This document shows, piece by piece, positions 43,854-52,389 of a stretch of DNA of 53,497 nt (its first letter is position 1; every line of letters starts with the position of its first letter). This DNA is from Candidatus Rokuibacteriota bacterium (GTDB lineage Bacteria; Methylomirabilota; Methylomirabilia; Rokubacteriales; CSP1-6), in assembly GCA_003221635.1 (NCBI GenBank), contig QHSR01000023.1, positions 1-53,497 of the forward strand, read 5' to 3'. A program made the position numbers and the translations under genes. The notes below the pieces were generated by a model. The model worked only from the letters and a program-made list of their open reading frames with translations, made no database searches and was not told the origin of the DNA.

Positions 43854-46800
43854 TCATTCGAGCGAGCGAATCTTCAGACGGATCTCGTTGACGTGCTGCG
43901 CCCGGATCACGGTGCCGGACGTCACGGTGGTGAGGCTGATGGCCCCGCGGAGTGCCTGCATGTGGACGGCCAGCACCGGAACGCCCACGGCCGGCGCGGG
44001 ACTCGGCCAGCTCAGGTTCGTTCCGGGCTGAGCCAGATTGATCGCGTCGAGGAGCTCCCGGAGATGGACCGCCTTGATCGGGGTCGCATCCGGCAACAGA
44101 TCCGAGGACGTCGCGTCGGTGAAGATCATCGAGAACGTGGCCGTCACCGATCGAGCGTCGGTCAGGGTCAGCATGCACGCCGTCGCGGTCCCGCTGCAGG
44201 CTCCGCTCCAGCCCTTGAAGCGCGCCGTGGCGCCCGGCGCCGCCGTCAGCGTCACGACGGTCCCGGCGGTGAAGCTCCCCGAGCAGGTCGGCGCGCAGCC
44301 GATCCCGGTCGGGCTGCTGGTGACGGTGCCCGCGGCGGATCCCCGGACGATCACGGAGAGCGCGATCGGCGCGGGAATCGCCGGCGTGATCGCTGTCGCC
44401 TCGTTGGAATAGGGAGAGCAGCCCACGGCGTTGCACGCGCGTACGCGATAGACGAACGTGGTGCTCGGGCTCAGTCCCGTGTCCGAGGACGTGACGACGT
44501 TCGCGCCGGTCGTGGTGATCTGGGCGAACGTCCCCCCGGCCCCCCTCTTCCGCTCGATTCGGGATTGCGTCTCGTTTCCGTTGGCGTCGTGCCACGTCAG
44601 ATCGATCTGGCTCGGCGAAGCCGCCCTCGCCGCCAGGCCGGTCGGCGCCGTGGCCGGAGACACCGAGATGCCGCCCCCGATCACCCCGCGGGTGATTCCC
44701 CCGGCTCCGCTGAACGTCACGGCGCCGCTGGAGGTTCCCGCCGCGAGCGGACTGAACCGCACCGTCACGAGCTGGCTCTGCCCCGTCGACAGGGACCACG
44801 AGCCTCCCGACACGATCGAGAACGGAAGGCTCGTGGTCGCGAATCCGGACAGGACGCCGCCGCCGACGTTCTGCACGGTGAAGGTCCGGTCCTCCGTGCT
44901 GCCCACCGGGACACTGCCGAAGTTCCGGGAGCTCGGATTGACGCCCATTGTCGCCGGCGGCATCGTGCTCCACAGGAGCGAGAGGCCGTCACTCAGACTC
45001 TGGGTATTGAAGCTGTACTGGGCGCCACGCTGCGTGCTCGTCTGCACTCCGACCGTGGCGGAGCCGCCGCGATCGGCGGACGCACACAGACCGCCGAAGA
45101 CGGTATCCGCATAGTTGAACCGGAAGTTGTTGCTGCCCTCGAAGAACACGACCTGGAACTTGATCGTCGCGGCGGCGCTCGACCGGCAGGCGGCGAGCCG
45201 AACGTCCCGCCACTCGACCACCAGCTCCCGGTTCGGCGCCGAGCCGATCACGTCCCAGAAGACGTTCTGAGGGGTTCCGGGCACGGGAACGAGATCGTCC
45301 CACCACGGAGCCACCAGGGTGGCGACCTGGGACGTGGGAATGGACGCGTTGGCCGACGTCGCGAACGGGCTCGAGAAATTCACGTTGCCGTTGGCGCTGA
45401 CATACGCGCCGGTGAACCGACCGCCGCCGAAGAAGATCTCGAAGGGCGAGGCGACAAAGGCGCCTCCGTCGTCATCCAGATTCAGGCTCGCGCCGGCGAT
45501 GGTCCGATAGCTGAACGTCGTCTGCGACGGCCGATAGTCGCCGAGCACCTGCACCTGCACCACCTCGCCCGTCGGAAACGCGAGGGAATAGGTCCCGGCC
45601 GTCGAGGGCGTCCAGCGGCCGGAATAGACGCCGTCTCCCCCCGCCCGATCGGGTCCGAGACCGTCGTCGACCAGGGTGACGCTCTGCCCTCCCGGCTCCA
45701 CTCCGACGACGAGGTTTCCATTCGGGCTGGCGCAGTTGATGTTCAGGACGGCGAGGTCGATGGACGTCCCGACCGCGCCCGTGATACTGGAGCCGAGCGG
45801 AAGCAGTCGGGAGAGAACAGGAGAGTTGGAACAGCTGAGGGCCCCACGGGCATTGAGCCTCTTCCGCGTGACCGTGTTCCCCAGCGCCGGAATAGTGTCG
45901 CCGCCGGCCAGAATCAGATTCTTGATGGCGCGCCAATCGCGCGAGGGGTCCTGAGCCTTCAGGAGGGCCGCGACCCCGGTGACGTGGGGCGTGGCCATCG
46001 ACGTCCCGCTGAACACGCTATAGGTATTGCCCGGCGTCGTACTGAGAATCGCCGCGCCCGGAGCGCCGAGGTCGACCGTCTGGCGGCCGAAGTTCGAGAA
46101 CGACGCCAGGGCGTCGGTGCGCGTCGTGGCCGCCACCGAAATGACGTTCGGGAGATTGTAGCCGGCCGGGTAGAACGGCGTCGTGTCGTTGTTCGTGCCG
46201 TTGTTCCCCGCGGCGGCGACGAAGAGGATCCCGCGCTGCAGAAGCGCCTCGATGGCGTCGAACAGGGATTGGGAGAATCCGCCGCCGCCCCAGCTGTTGT
46301 TGGTCGCCACGACATCGATACCGCGATCCTTCATGAGCTTGACGTATTCCAGACAATCGATCGCGTCGGCGGTGGTGCCGCTGCCGGTGGCCGCCAGAAA
46401 CTTGCAGGCCATGATCCGGACCGTCCAGTTGACACCGACGACCCCGACGCCGTCGTTGCCGACCGCCCCGATCGTCCCGGCGACGTGGGTGCCGTGGTTG
46501 TTGTCGTCCATGGGATTCGAGGTATTGTTGGCGGTGTCGATGCCGAAGCAGTCGTCGACCTGGCCGTTGCCGTCGTCGTCGACTCCGTTGCTGTTGCAGT
46601 CCGGCGCGTTACGGAACATGTTCGCGGACAGGTCCGGGTGGTTCCAGTCGACACCCGAGTCGATCACCGCGACGACGACCGCGCTGCTTCCGGTCGTCAG
46701 GTTCCACGCCTCGAGGACATCGATGTCCGCATCCGGGACCCCGCCGCTCTGGCCCGAGTTATTGAGCGCCCACAGCTCACCGAAGCGCGGATCGTTGGGA

Positions 46801-47147
46801 GTCACCTGGCGTTCCACGATCCAGTTGGGCTCTGCGTAGAGAACTGCGGGAAGGCGCTGGTAGAACGCGATGGCGTCTTTGACGGTCATGCCGAGCGGGA
46901 CTCGCACGACCTGAAGCCCTTCGACGATGGTGAAGCGCTTGCGGACGTTCGCGCCCGCCAGCGCGTGCGCCTGCGCCCGCTCCCCCGGCAGCGCGGTCGA
47001 CCTGAACCTCACCAGAATGGTGTCCGGCGCATGCCGGGACGTCGATTGCGCGACAACACCGGGGACGGGGAGGAGCAGCAACCAGAGGACCAGCCAGAGC
47101 CCGCTCCGCGCGATCGCACGCCGTCGCGTCGGTCCGGCGATCGTCAT
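43854..47147 (-). CDS. Secreted multidomain subtilisin-like protease
   Basis: 1097 residues. Signal peptide 1-34 (VVAQS), inhibitor-like propeptide about 40-110, then an S8 domain with D163 (VAVIDSGVDWNHP), H218 (NNHGTHVAGT), oxyanion Asn in VAAAGNNGT and S383 (SGTSMATPH). A calcium-site-like insert (SNGVDDDGNGQVDD) sits between Asp and His. C-terminal to it: choice-of-anchor/beta-sandwich region, an immunoglobulin-like region, a fibronectin III-like domain (TAPTGLAARAASPSQIDLTW), a FKGWSGACSG beta-repeat, and three (I/V)xAxHxxxLRxxI repeats at the very end. Its ATG overlaps the stop of the PrcB-domain gene (ATGA). A very long open frame exists on the opposite strand and is a codon-bias shadow. 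Confidence 0.93.
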   Translation of the reverse strand: MTIAGPTRRRAIARSGLWLVLWLLLLPVPGVVAQSTSRHAPDTILVRFRSTALPGERAQAHALAGANVRKRFTIVEGLQVVRVPLGMTVKDAIAFYQRLPAVLYAEPNWIVERQVTPNDPRFGELWALNNSGQSGGVPDADIDVLEAWNLTTGSSAVVVAVIDSGVDWNHPDLSANMFRNAPDCNSNGVDDDGNGQVDDCFGIDTANNTSNPMDDNNHGTHVAGTIGAVGNDGVGVVGVNWTVRIMACKFLAATGSGTTADAIDCLEYVKLMKDRGIDVVATNNSWGGGGFSQSLFDAIEALLQRGILFVAAAGNNGTNNDTTPFYPAGYNLPNVISVAATTRTDALASFSNFGRQTVDLGAPGAAILSTTPGNTYSVFSGTSMATPHVTGVAALLKAQDPSRDWRAIKNLILAGGDTIPALGNTVTRKRLNARGALSCSNSPVLSRLLPLGSSITGAVGTSIDLAVLNINCASPNGNLVVGVEPGGQSVTLVDDGLGPDRAGGDGVYSGRWTPSTAGTYSLAFPTGEVVQVQVLGDYRPSQTTFSYRTIAGASLNLDDDGGAFVASPFEIFFGGGRFTGAYVSANGNVNFSSPFATSANASIPTSQVATLVAPWWDDLVPVPGTPQNVFWDVIGSAPNRELVVEWRDVRLAACRSSAAATIKFQVVFFEGSNNFRFNYADTVFGGLCASADRGGSATVGVQTSTQRGAQYSFNTQSLSDGLSLLWSTMPPATMGVNPSSRNFGSVPVGSTEDRTFTVQNVGGGVLSGFATTSLPFSIVSGGSWSLSTGQSQLVTVRFSPLAAGTSSGAVTFSGAGGITRGVIGGGISVSPATAPTGLAARAASPSQIDLTWHDANGNETQSRIERKRGAGGTFAQITTTGANVVTSSDTGLSPSTTFVYRVRACNAVGCSPYSNEATAITPAIPAPIALSVIVRGSAAGTVTSSPTGIGCAPTCSGSFTAGTVVTLTAAPGATARFKGWSGACSGTATACMLTLTDARSVTATFSMIFTDATSSDLLPDATPIKAVHLRELLDAINLAQPGTNLSWPSPAPAVGVPVLAVHMQALRGAISLTTVTSGTVIRAQHVNEIRLKIRSLE

Positions 47148-47365
47148 CGCGACGGACTCTCGACGAACATCACGGGGCCGTCGACCCTGGGGAGCCTGAT
47201 CACGTGAAAGGGCTGGGTCAGGGCCTGGGCGAGCAGCGCGCCGGGATCGGGACCCCGGGTCCGATAGTGAATCGCGAGGCTCGAGTCGGTCCACTCGACC
47301 CTCGTGATCTCGATCGCGTGGCCGGCCGTTCCCCGCTCGCCCATGAAAAGCACGGCGCAGCGCAT
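47144..47365 (-). CDS. PrcB-like domain protein
   Basis: 73 residues covering most of a PrcB C-terminal domain: AVLFMGERGTAGHAIEI, a central strand IHYRTRGPDPGALL, then AQALTQPFHVIRLPR and DGPVMFV. In Treponema, PrcB is part of the dentilisin complex with a subtilisin-like protease; here the gene is coupled to a subtilase by ATGA overlap. Typical PrcB proteins are longer and secreted; no signal peptide is visible, so the N-terminus may be lost or the start misjudged. TAGAAT lies 14 bases before the ATG at 47365. Confidence 0.7.
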   Translation of the reverse strand: MRCAVLFMGERGTAGHAIEITRVEWTDSSLAIHYRTRGPDPGALLAQALTQPFHVIRLPRVDGPVMFVESPSR

Positions 47366-47379
47366 GTGGTCCACGTCCC

Positions 47380-47385
47380 ATTCTA
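47380..47385 (-). promoter_or_regulatory. -10 box before the PrcB-like gene
   Basis: TAGAAT on the reverse strand, 14 bases before the ATG at 47365, giving a leader of about eight nucleotides. Supports the short form of the gene. No clear -35. Confidence 0.35.
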
Positions 47386-47496
47386 AGGGCGCCCGCGGCC
47401 GAGTGTGAGAACCATCGGTCGTGTCTCGGGGCGATCGAGACACCACGGAGGGGCGGAGATGCCGGACGCGCTCGGAGAGCGCGCCCGGCGGGCGGG

Positions 47497-47757
47497 CTAG
47501 GGTTTGATGCCGAGCGTCGCCATCGTCTCCTTGGCGGCCTTCTCCGCTTCGGCGGTCTTGCCATCCTTGCACATCTTCGTGATCTCTTCGACCTTCATCC
47601 GGGCGGCGTGGCTGGCTTCATCCGCACGAACGCCAACTTCGGTGTTGATCTTGGCGATCCACTTGTCGCAGTCGCTCATCGACTGCTGAGCCATCGCAGG
47701 AGCCGAGAGCCACGCAAGGCAGGTCAGGGCCAAGAGCACAGTGATCGTCCGCACCAT
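47497..47757 (-). CDS. Small secreted protein
   Basis: 86 residues. Signal peptide 1-24 (VLLALTCLAWLSAPAMAQ), then a helical, charged 60-residue domain with two cysteines (SDCDKW and KMCKDG) about 35 residues apart that could form a disulfide. Strong ribosome site GGGGGGAGGTGATGAC before the ATG. Family not recognised; periplasmic. Confidence 0.75.
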   Translation of the reverse strand: MVRTITVLLALTCLAWLSAPAMAQQSMSDCDKWIAKINTEVGVRADEASHAARMKVEEITKMCKDGKTAEAEKAAKETMATLGIKP

Positions 47758-47891
47758 GTCATCACCTCCCCCCCTGTGTGAGATCGATCGGCGTGGGGCT
47801 GGGCTCCCGGCCGACCGTGCTTCCGCACGGCCCCGCTGTCGAGAACACGACAGCGTCGGTCAGTTCCTACCGCGGTGGAGCGACCGTGAAC

Positions 47892-48206
47892 CTAGAGCGA
47901 GGGAGTGGGAGGAGCGCGTTCCTGAAAGGGACGGAGCGGTCGCACGTCGAGAACGGAGAAGGAGGCGCCGCCGGGGCGATCGGCACCGGGTTGGGGCGGC
48001 GCGATCGAGGCCGGTGGTCCGACGACGATGGCGGGCGGCTCTTCCACCGACGTCGCGACGTCGACGTCCTCGACGTGCTGAGCCGCGTAGTAGCGCACTT
48101 GGAGCACGAGGAGCGCGAGGAGCGGCACCAGGATACCCGCTGCGACACGACGCCAGGCGATGTTCCGATTCGACGCGAGACGTCCGAAGCGTGAGCGAAT
48201 CGTCAT
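47892..48206 (-). CDS. Small single-pass membrane protein
   Basis: 104 residues. Basic N-terminus, one membrane segment about 21-40 (VAAGILVPLLALLVLQV), then an acidic and proline-rich extracytoplasmic tail. TATAAG (48221-48226, reverse strand) lies 14 bases before the ATG, in the same arrangement as other genes here with short leaders. No homologue recognised; if it is not real, 47758-48301 would be an empty 540-base gap. Confidence 0.5.
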   Translation of the reverse strand: MTIRSRFGRLASNRNIAWRRVAAGILVPLLALLVLQVRYYAAQHVEDVDVATSVEEPPAIVVGPPASIAPPQPGADRPGGASFSVLDVRPLRPFQERAPPTPSL

Positions 48207-48220
48207 TCCGATCTCGACTA

Positions 48221-48226
48221 CTTATA
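48221..48226 (-). promoter_or_regulatory. -10 box before the small membrane protein gene
   Basis: TATAAG on the reverse strand; predicted leader of about eight nucleotides. TTAGGT 18 bases further upstream is a weak -35. Confidence 0.35.
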
Positions 48227-48301
48227 CCACCAACATCACGCGAGACCTAAGCGATGGCGCCGTCGTCATGAAAGGCTCCCTCGTCGGCGGGCCGGGACCG
48301 C

Positions 48302-49123
48302 TCAGCCCTTCACCGCGCCTGCCGTCAGCCCCTGCACCATGTACTTGTGCAGGTAAATATAGACCACGATGACCGGCAGCGAGGCCAGCGCGGCCGCCGC
48401 CATCAGCTGGCCCCAGAACGCGAAGTCGGAGACGACGAACTCCGAGAGTCCGACGGGCAGCGTCTTCAGGCTGTCGTCCGCGATGAAGATCAACGCGTAG
48501 AGGAACTCGTTCCAGGACAGCGTGAAGCAGAAGAGGCCCGCCGCCAGCAGGCCCGGCGCGGCCAGCGGCAGCACGACCCGCACCATCGCCTGGACGCGCG
48601 TGGCGCCGTCGACCAGCGCGGCCTCCTCGAGCTCGCGCGGGATGGAGCGGAAGAACCCCATGAGAAGCCACGTCACGAACGGGACCAGGAAGGTCGGGTA
48701 CGCGAGGATCAGGGTGCCGAGCGAATTCGTGTAGCCGAGGCCGATGAAGGTCCGGTAGAGCGGGATGAACATGAGCCCGGGCGGCACGAGATAGGTGACG
48801 AGCACGATGCCGCCGAAGGTCCGGCGCCCCGGAAACGACAGGCGCGTGAGCGAGTAGGCGCCGGCGGTGCCGATGAGGAGCGAGAGCAGCGTGCTGGCGC
48901 TGGCGGTGATGGCGCTGTTGCGGATCCACAAGGCGAAGCGGCTTTCCTCGAAGAGGTAGACGTAGTTGTCCAGGGTGAACGGCCGAGGCACGTAGACGCT
49001 CTGCGAGAGGAGAATCTGGCGTCCCGTCTTGAACGAGGTCACGACGATCCAGTACATGGGCACGAAGACGATGGCCAGAATCAGCGCGAGCACGATCCAG
49101 CGCGCGAGCGTGGCGCCACGCAT
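48302..49123 (-). CDS. Sugar-type ABC importer permease (MalG-like)
   Basis: 273 residues, six membrane segments. MYWIVVTSFKTG near the start and the ATPase-contact loop EEAALVDGATRVQAMVRVVLPLAAPG (EAA motif) near 190 are typical of the second permease of carbohydrate importers. Starts two bases after the stop of permease 1. No ATPase gene follows; it must be supplied from elsewhere. Confidence 0.92.
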   Translation of the reverse strand: MRGATLARWIVLALILAIVFVPMYWIVVTSFKTGRQILLSQSVYVPRPFTLDNYVYLFEESRFALWIRNSAITASASTLLSLLIGTAGAYSLTRLSFPGRRTFGGIVLVTYLVPPGLMFIPLYRTFIGLGYTNSLGTLILAYPTFLVPFVTWLLMGFFRSIPRELEEAALVDGATRVQAMVRVVLPLAAPGLLAAGLFCFTLSWNEFLYALIFIADDSLKTLPVGLSEFVVSDFAFWGQLMAAAALASLPVIVVYIYLHKYMVQGLTAGAVKG

Positions 49124-49125
49124 CG

Positions 49126-50010
49126 TCACTCCTCCTCCCGGTGCAGGTAGCGCACGACCCCGACGATGAGCAGCGCCACCAGCGGCAGCGAGGCCATCGA
49201 CGCGGCCATCGCCAGGCCCCAGCGCTGCGACATGATGCCCAGCTCGTAGCTGTACGTGGCGAAGATGTGGGTGGCCGCGCCGGGGCCGCCGCGCGTCATG
49301 ATGTAGACGATGTTGAAGTCGTTCAACGTGACGATGGTGCTGAGCAGGGTCACCACCGCGACCACCCCCTTGATGCTGGGCAGCGTGATGCGCCAGAACT
49401 TGTGCCAGCCGCCGGCTCCGTCCACCGCGGCGGCGTCGTACAGATCCTGGGGCACCGTCTGCATCGCGGCCAGGAACGAGACGCCGAAGAAGGGAAAGCC
49501 CCGCCAGACGTTGGCCATGATGACCGACACCATGGCCAGGGTCGGATCGCCCAGCCAGTGCACGCCGCCCTTCACCGCCCCGACGTCGATCAGCGCCACG
49601 TTGATGAGCCCACGAAAGAGATCCATGAGCCACTTCCACGTGAGCGCGATGACCACGGTGGGGATCACCCACGGCAAGAGGAGGATGCCGCGGATGAACT
49701 GGTTGCCGCGCACGACGTTGTGCAGGGCGAGCGCCATGGCCATGCCGATGACGAGCTTCACCACGATCGAGCCGACGGTGAAGGCGGCGCTGTTCCACGC
49801 CACGATACGGAAGCGCCCGCTCTCGAGGAGCGCGCCGTAGTTCCGCAGCCCCACGAAGTGGGCCGGGTAGCCCACGGTCTTCTCGGTGAGGCTCAGATAG
49901 ATCGCGGAGAGAAAGGGATAGCCGACGAGGCCGCCGAGGAAGATCGCCACCGGGGCGATGAGGGCGTAGCCCAGCAGCCGCTCCCGGTGGCGATCGGTCA
50001 GCGCATTCAC
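49126..50010 (-). CDS. Sugar-type ABC importer permease (UgpA/MalF-like)
   Basis: 294 residues, six membrane segments. ERLLGYALIAPVAIFLGGLVGYP opens helix 1; YDAAAVDGAGGWHKFWRITLPSIKG is the EAA loop; TLNDFNIVYIMTRGGPG is the usual C-terminal mark. The GTG at 50010 overlaps the stop of the binding-protein gene (GTGA). Confidence 0.92.
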   Translation of the reverse strand: MNALTDRHRERLLGYALIAPVAIFLGGLVGYPFLSAIYLSLTEKTVGYPAHFVGLRNYGALLESGRFRIVAWNSAAFTVGSIVVKLVIGMAMALALHNVVRGNQFIRGILLLPWVIPTVVIALTWKWLMDLFRGLINVALIDVGAVKGGVHWLGDPTLAMVSVIMANVWRGFPFFGVSFLAAMQTVPQDLYDAAAVDGAGGWHKFWRITLPSIKGVVAVVTLLSTIVTLNDFNIVYIMTRGGPGAATHIFATYSYELGIMSQRWGLAMAASMASLPLVALLIVGVVRYLHREEE

Positions 50011-51243
50011 TTTACCGGGAGCCGATCGTAGATCTCCTTGATCCGCTTGTTGGCCTCGTCGATCGCCGCCTCGGGCGTCACCTTGTCGACGATCACGCGT
50101 GTGATCATGTCCGTGAGCACGTTGCCCGAGACGACCTCGGCCGCCGCCGGTGTCGTCGGGCCTGGCCAGCCGACCGGATGACCCTGCTTGACCGTGTCGA
50201 CGATGATCTTCCCGGTGGGCGTATTCCAGTAGGGATCGTCCTGCGGCTTGGCGAAGAGCGGCACCATCTGGCGGAACGATCCCGTCATGTACTTCACGAA
50301 ATTCTCGCGGGCCATCACGCATGCGATGAGTCGCGAGGTTGCGGCCGGCCGGTCCCCTCGGCATCAGCTTGATGGCCGTGTCCTTGAGGAGCGGGTGCTG
50401 GGTCGACTCCTCCTGGAAGAGGATGCTCGGCCCGTTCGGCGTGAACGTGATCTTGCCGGCCATGAACGCCTCGTTGTTGGTCGCGCCGGACCAGGACAGA
50501 TAGTCGAACGCGGACGTCTTGTCCGCGAGATAAGCTCGCGTCACGACCTTGAGCGCCTCCAGGCCCTGCGCCTTCGGGATGCCCGTGAATTTTCCGCTCT
50601 TGTCGACCCACGCCGCGCCGTAGCTCCAGAGCAGGCTCATGGCTGGATCGTAGCCGTCGCCGGTACGGTTCCACGGAAAGCCGTTGGGAAATTCCTGCGC
50701 GCCGGCCTTCTTCACCTTTTCGGAGACGCGCTGGATGTCCTCCCAGGTGTCGGGCGGCTCCGCTCCGACCTTGGCGAGAATGTCCGGCCGGTAGAAGAGG
50801 ACCAGTGGAATCGCGTAGTGGGGCACCGCGTAATACTTGCCGCCGAACTTCACCGCCCCGTCGGCATTGGCGAGGATCGGCCCGAGCTCTTTGGTCGCGG
50901 CCGCCACCACGTCCGACACGTCGGCGAGCCGTCCGAGGTTCGCGAGGCGCGCGGGCCCGACGGCGTCGAGCTCCGCGATGTCCGGCAGTGTCTTCGACTC
51001 GATGGCCGCCGTGAACTTCGTCCACATGTCGTCGAAGGTGTAGGTCTGGATGGCGAGCTCGACGCCCGCCTTCTTCGCGCAGTCCTGGGCGTTGGCGTCG
51101 AGAATCTTGTCCGCCGGTGGGATGTAGGTCTTGAGCCGCCAGAGGCTCAACTTGCCCGCGGCGGCCGCAGGCCCGAGTGCCGGCACGACGGCGACGGTGA
51201 GCAGCGCGACCAGGACGGCGAGCCTCGTTGCCAGCGTCCTCAT
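50007..51243 (-). pseudogene. Sugar-type ABC binding protein, frame broken
   Basis: Family-1 solute-binding protein in two frames. The N-terminal part (51243 to about 50345) has a signal peptide (residues 1-29), FDDMWTKFTAAIESKTLPDI, KYYAVPHYAIPLVLFYRPDI and ITFTPNGPSILFQEES, ending IKLMPRGPAGR. The C-terminal part, in another frame, resumes IACVMARENFVKYMTGSF and ends EIYDRLPVK at 50007. About 20-40 residues appear lost with a frame change near 50340. Unless this is an assembly error, the protein is not made and the importer has no binding protein. Confidence 0.75.
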
Positions 51244-51334
51244 GAGTCCCTCCTCTGCTATGGTGGCGGCCGGCGGCGGTGGCCCACGTCTAGCAGCGCG
51301 GTCGTGAAGGTGTCAAGGCAAAAGGGAGGATACC

Positions 51335-52333
51335 GTGCGCAGCATCGACATCCACGCTCATCTGATGCCGCAGTGCCTGTGGCGGACCGTCGACGCCGGG
51401 CGCGAGTGGTACGGGACACGCTTCGAGCCCGGCGAGGGACTCGGCGCCACCGTGACCAACGGCCGGAAGAGCCGTGTCGCGACGCCCAAGGTGCGCTTCA
51501 CGCCGGAGGAGCGACTTCGCGACATGGACGCCCAGGGCATCGACGTGCAAGTGGTCTCCATTCACACACCGCTCTTCGGCTATCACCTGGAGCCCGCCCA
51601 GGGACGGCAATTGGCCCGCGACGTCAACGACGAGATCGCCGCCATGACTCGCCAGTGGCCTCGCCGATTCGCCGGCCTCGCGACGCTCCCCGTGCAGGAC
51701 GTCACGGCGGCGATCGACGAGCTGGAGCGCGCGGTGACGGTCCTCGGCCTCAAGGGCGCGGAGCTCGACACGGCGGTGAACGGCGCCAGCTGGGACGAGC
51801 CACGGTTCCGGCCGCTCTTCAAGGCCGTCGAGGCCATGGGCGCCGTGCTGTTCTTTCATCCCCAGCCGCAGCACAATCTGCTGTTCAAAGCTCCGGACCG
51901 CTACGCCCTGGCCAACAGCGTCGGAGTCATCGTGGAAGACGCGCTGATCGTGGCCACCCTCATCTTCGGCGGGATTCTCGACGCCTGCCCCGGCCTCAAG
52001 GCGTGCATCGCCCACGGTGGCGGTCCGGCCTGCTTTGGTCTGGGGCGCATGGATCACGGCTGGCAGGTCCGCTCCGAAGCTCGCCAGCACATTCGTAAGC
52101 CCCCCAGCGCCTACCTGGGCCGTCTCTACTACGACTGCGTGACCGACAGCGAGGCGGGGCTCCGCTTTCTGCTCGACCACGTCGGCGCCGACCACGTCGT
52201 GCTCGGCAGTGACTGGCCCTTCGTCGGGTGGAACCCCTCGCCCGTGGCCTGGGTGCAGGGGCTCCGGAGCCTGACCGCGGAGGAAAAGAACCGGATCCTC
52301 TGGCAAAACCTGGAAATGCTGCTGGGTCTGTAG
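51335..52333 (+). CDS. Amidohydrolase-2 family protein (ACMSD-like)
   Basis: 332 residues with a complete metal site: SIDIHAHLMP (HxH), FFHPQP, IAHGGGPACFGLGRMDHGW and VLGSDWPFVG (Asp). RFTPEERLRDMDAQGIDVQVVS is the usual helix of aminocarboxymuconate-semialdehyde decarboxylase-like enzymes, which decarboxylate or hydrolyse aromatic-ring-cleavage products. GTG start at 51335 after GGGAGG. Divergent from the sugar ABC genes. Confidence 0.92.
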   Translation: MRSIDIHAHLMPQCLWRTVDAGREWYGTRFEPGEGLGATVTNGRKSRVATPKVRFTPEERLRDMDAQGIDVQVVSIHTPLFGYHLEPAQGRQLARDVNDEIAAMTRQWPRRFAGLATLPVQDVTAAIDELERAVTVLGLKGAELDTAVNGASWDEPRFRPLFKAVEAMGAVLFFHPQPQHNLLFKAPDRYALANSVGVIVEDALIVATLIFGGILDACPGLKACIAHGGGPACFGLGRMDHGWQVRSEARQHIRKPPSAYLGRLYYDCVTDSEAGLRFLLDHVGADHVVLGSDWPFVGWNPSPVAWVQGLRSLTAEEKNRILWQNLEMLLGL

Positions 52334-52353
52334 CTTTGCCGTCACGCTGAGCG

Positions 52354-52383
52354 TTGACAGGCCAGCGCGAACGGGCGTATGCC
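52354..52383 (+). promoter_or_regulatory. Predicted promoter, leaderless MFS gene
   Basis: TTGACA (52354-52359, perfect -35) and TATGCC (52378-52383) with an 18-base spacer. The expected transcription start coincides with the GTG at 52390. Confidence 0.55.
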
Positions 52384-52389
52384 TCGGCC

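Noticed and set aside
43893-47207. 1104-codon open frame opposite the subtilase
   Set aside because: Same codon-bias shadow; the subtilase on the - strand has all catalytic motifs and domains.
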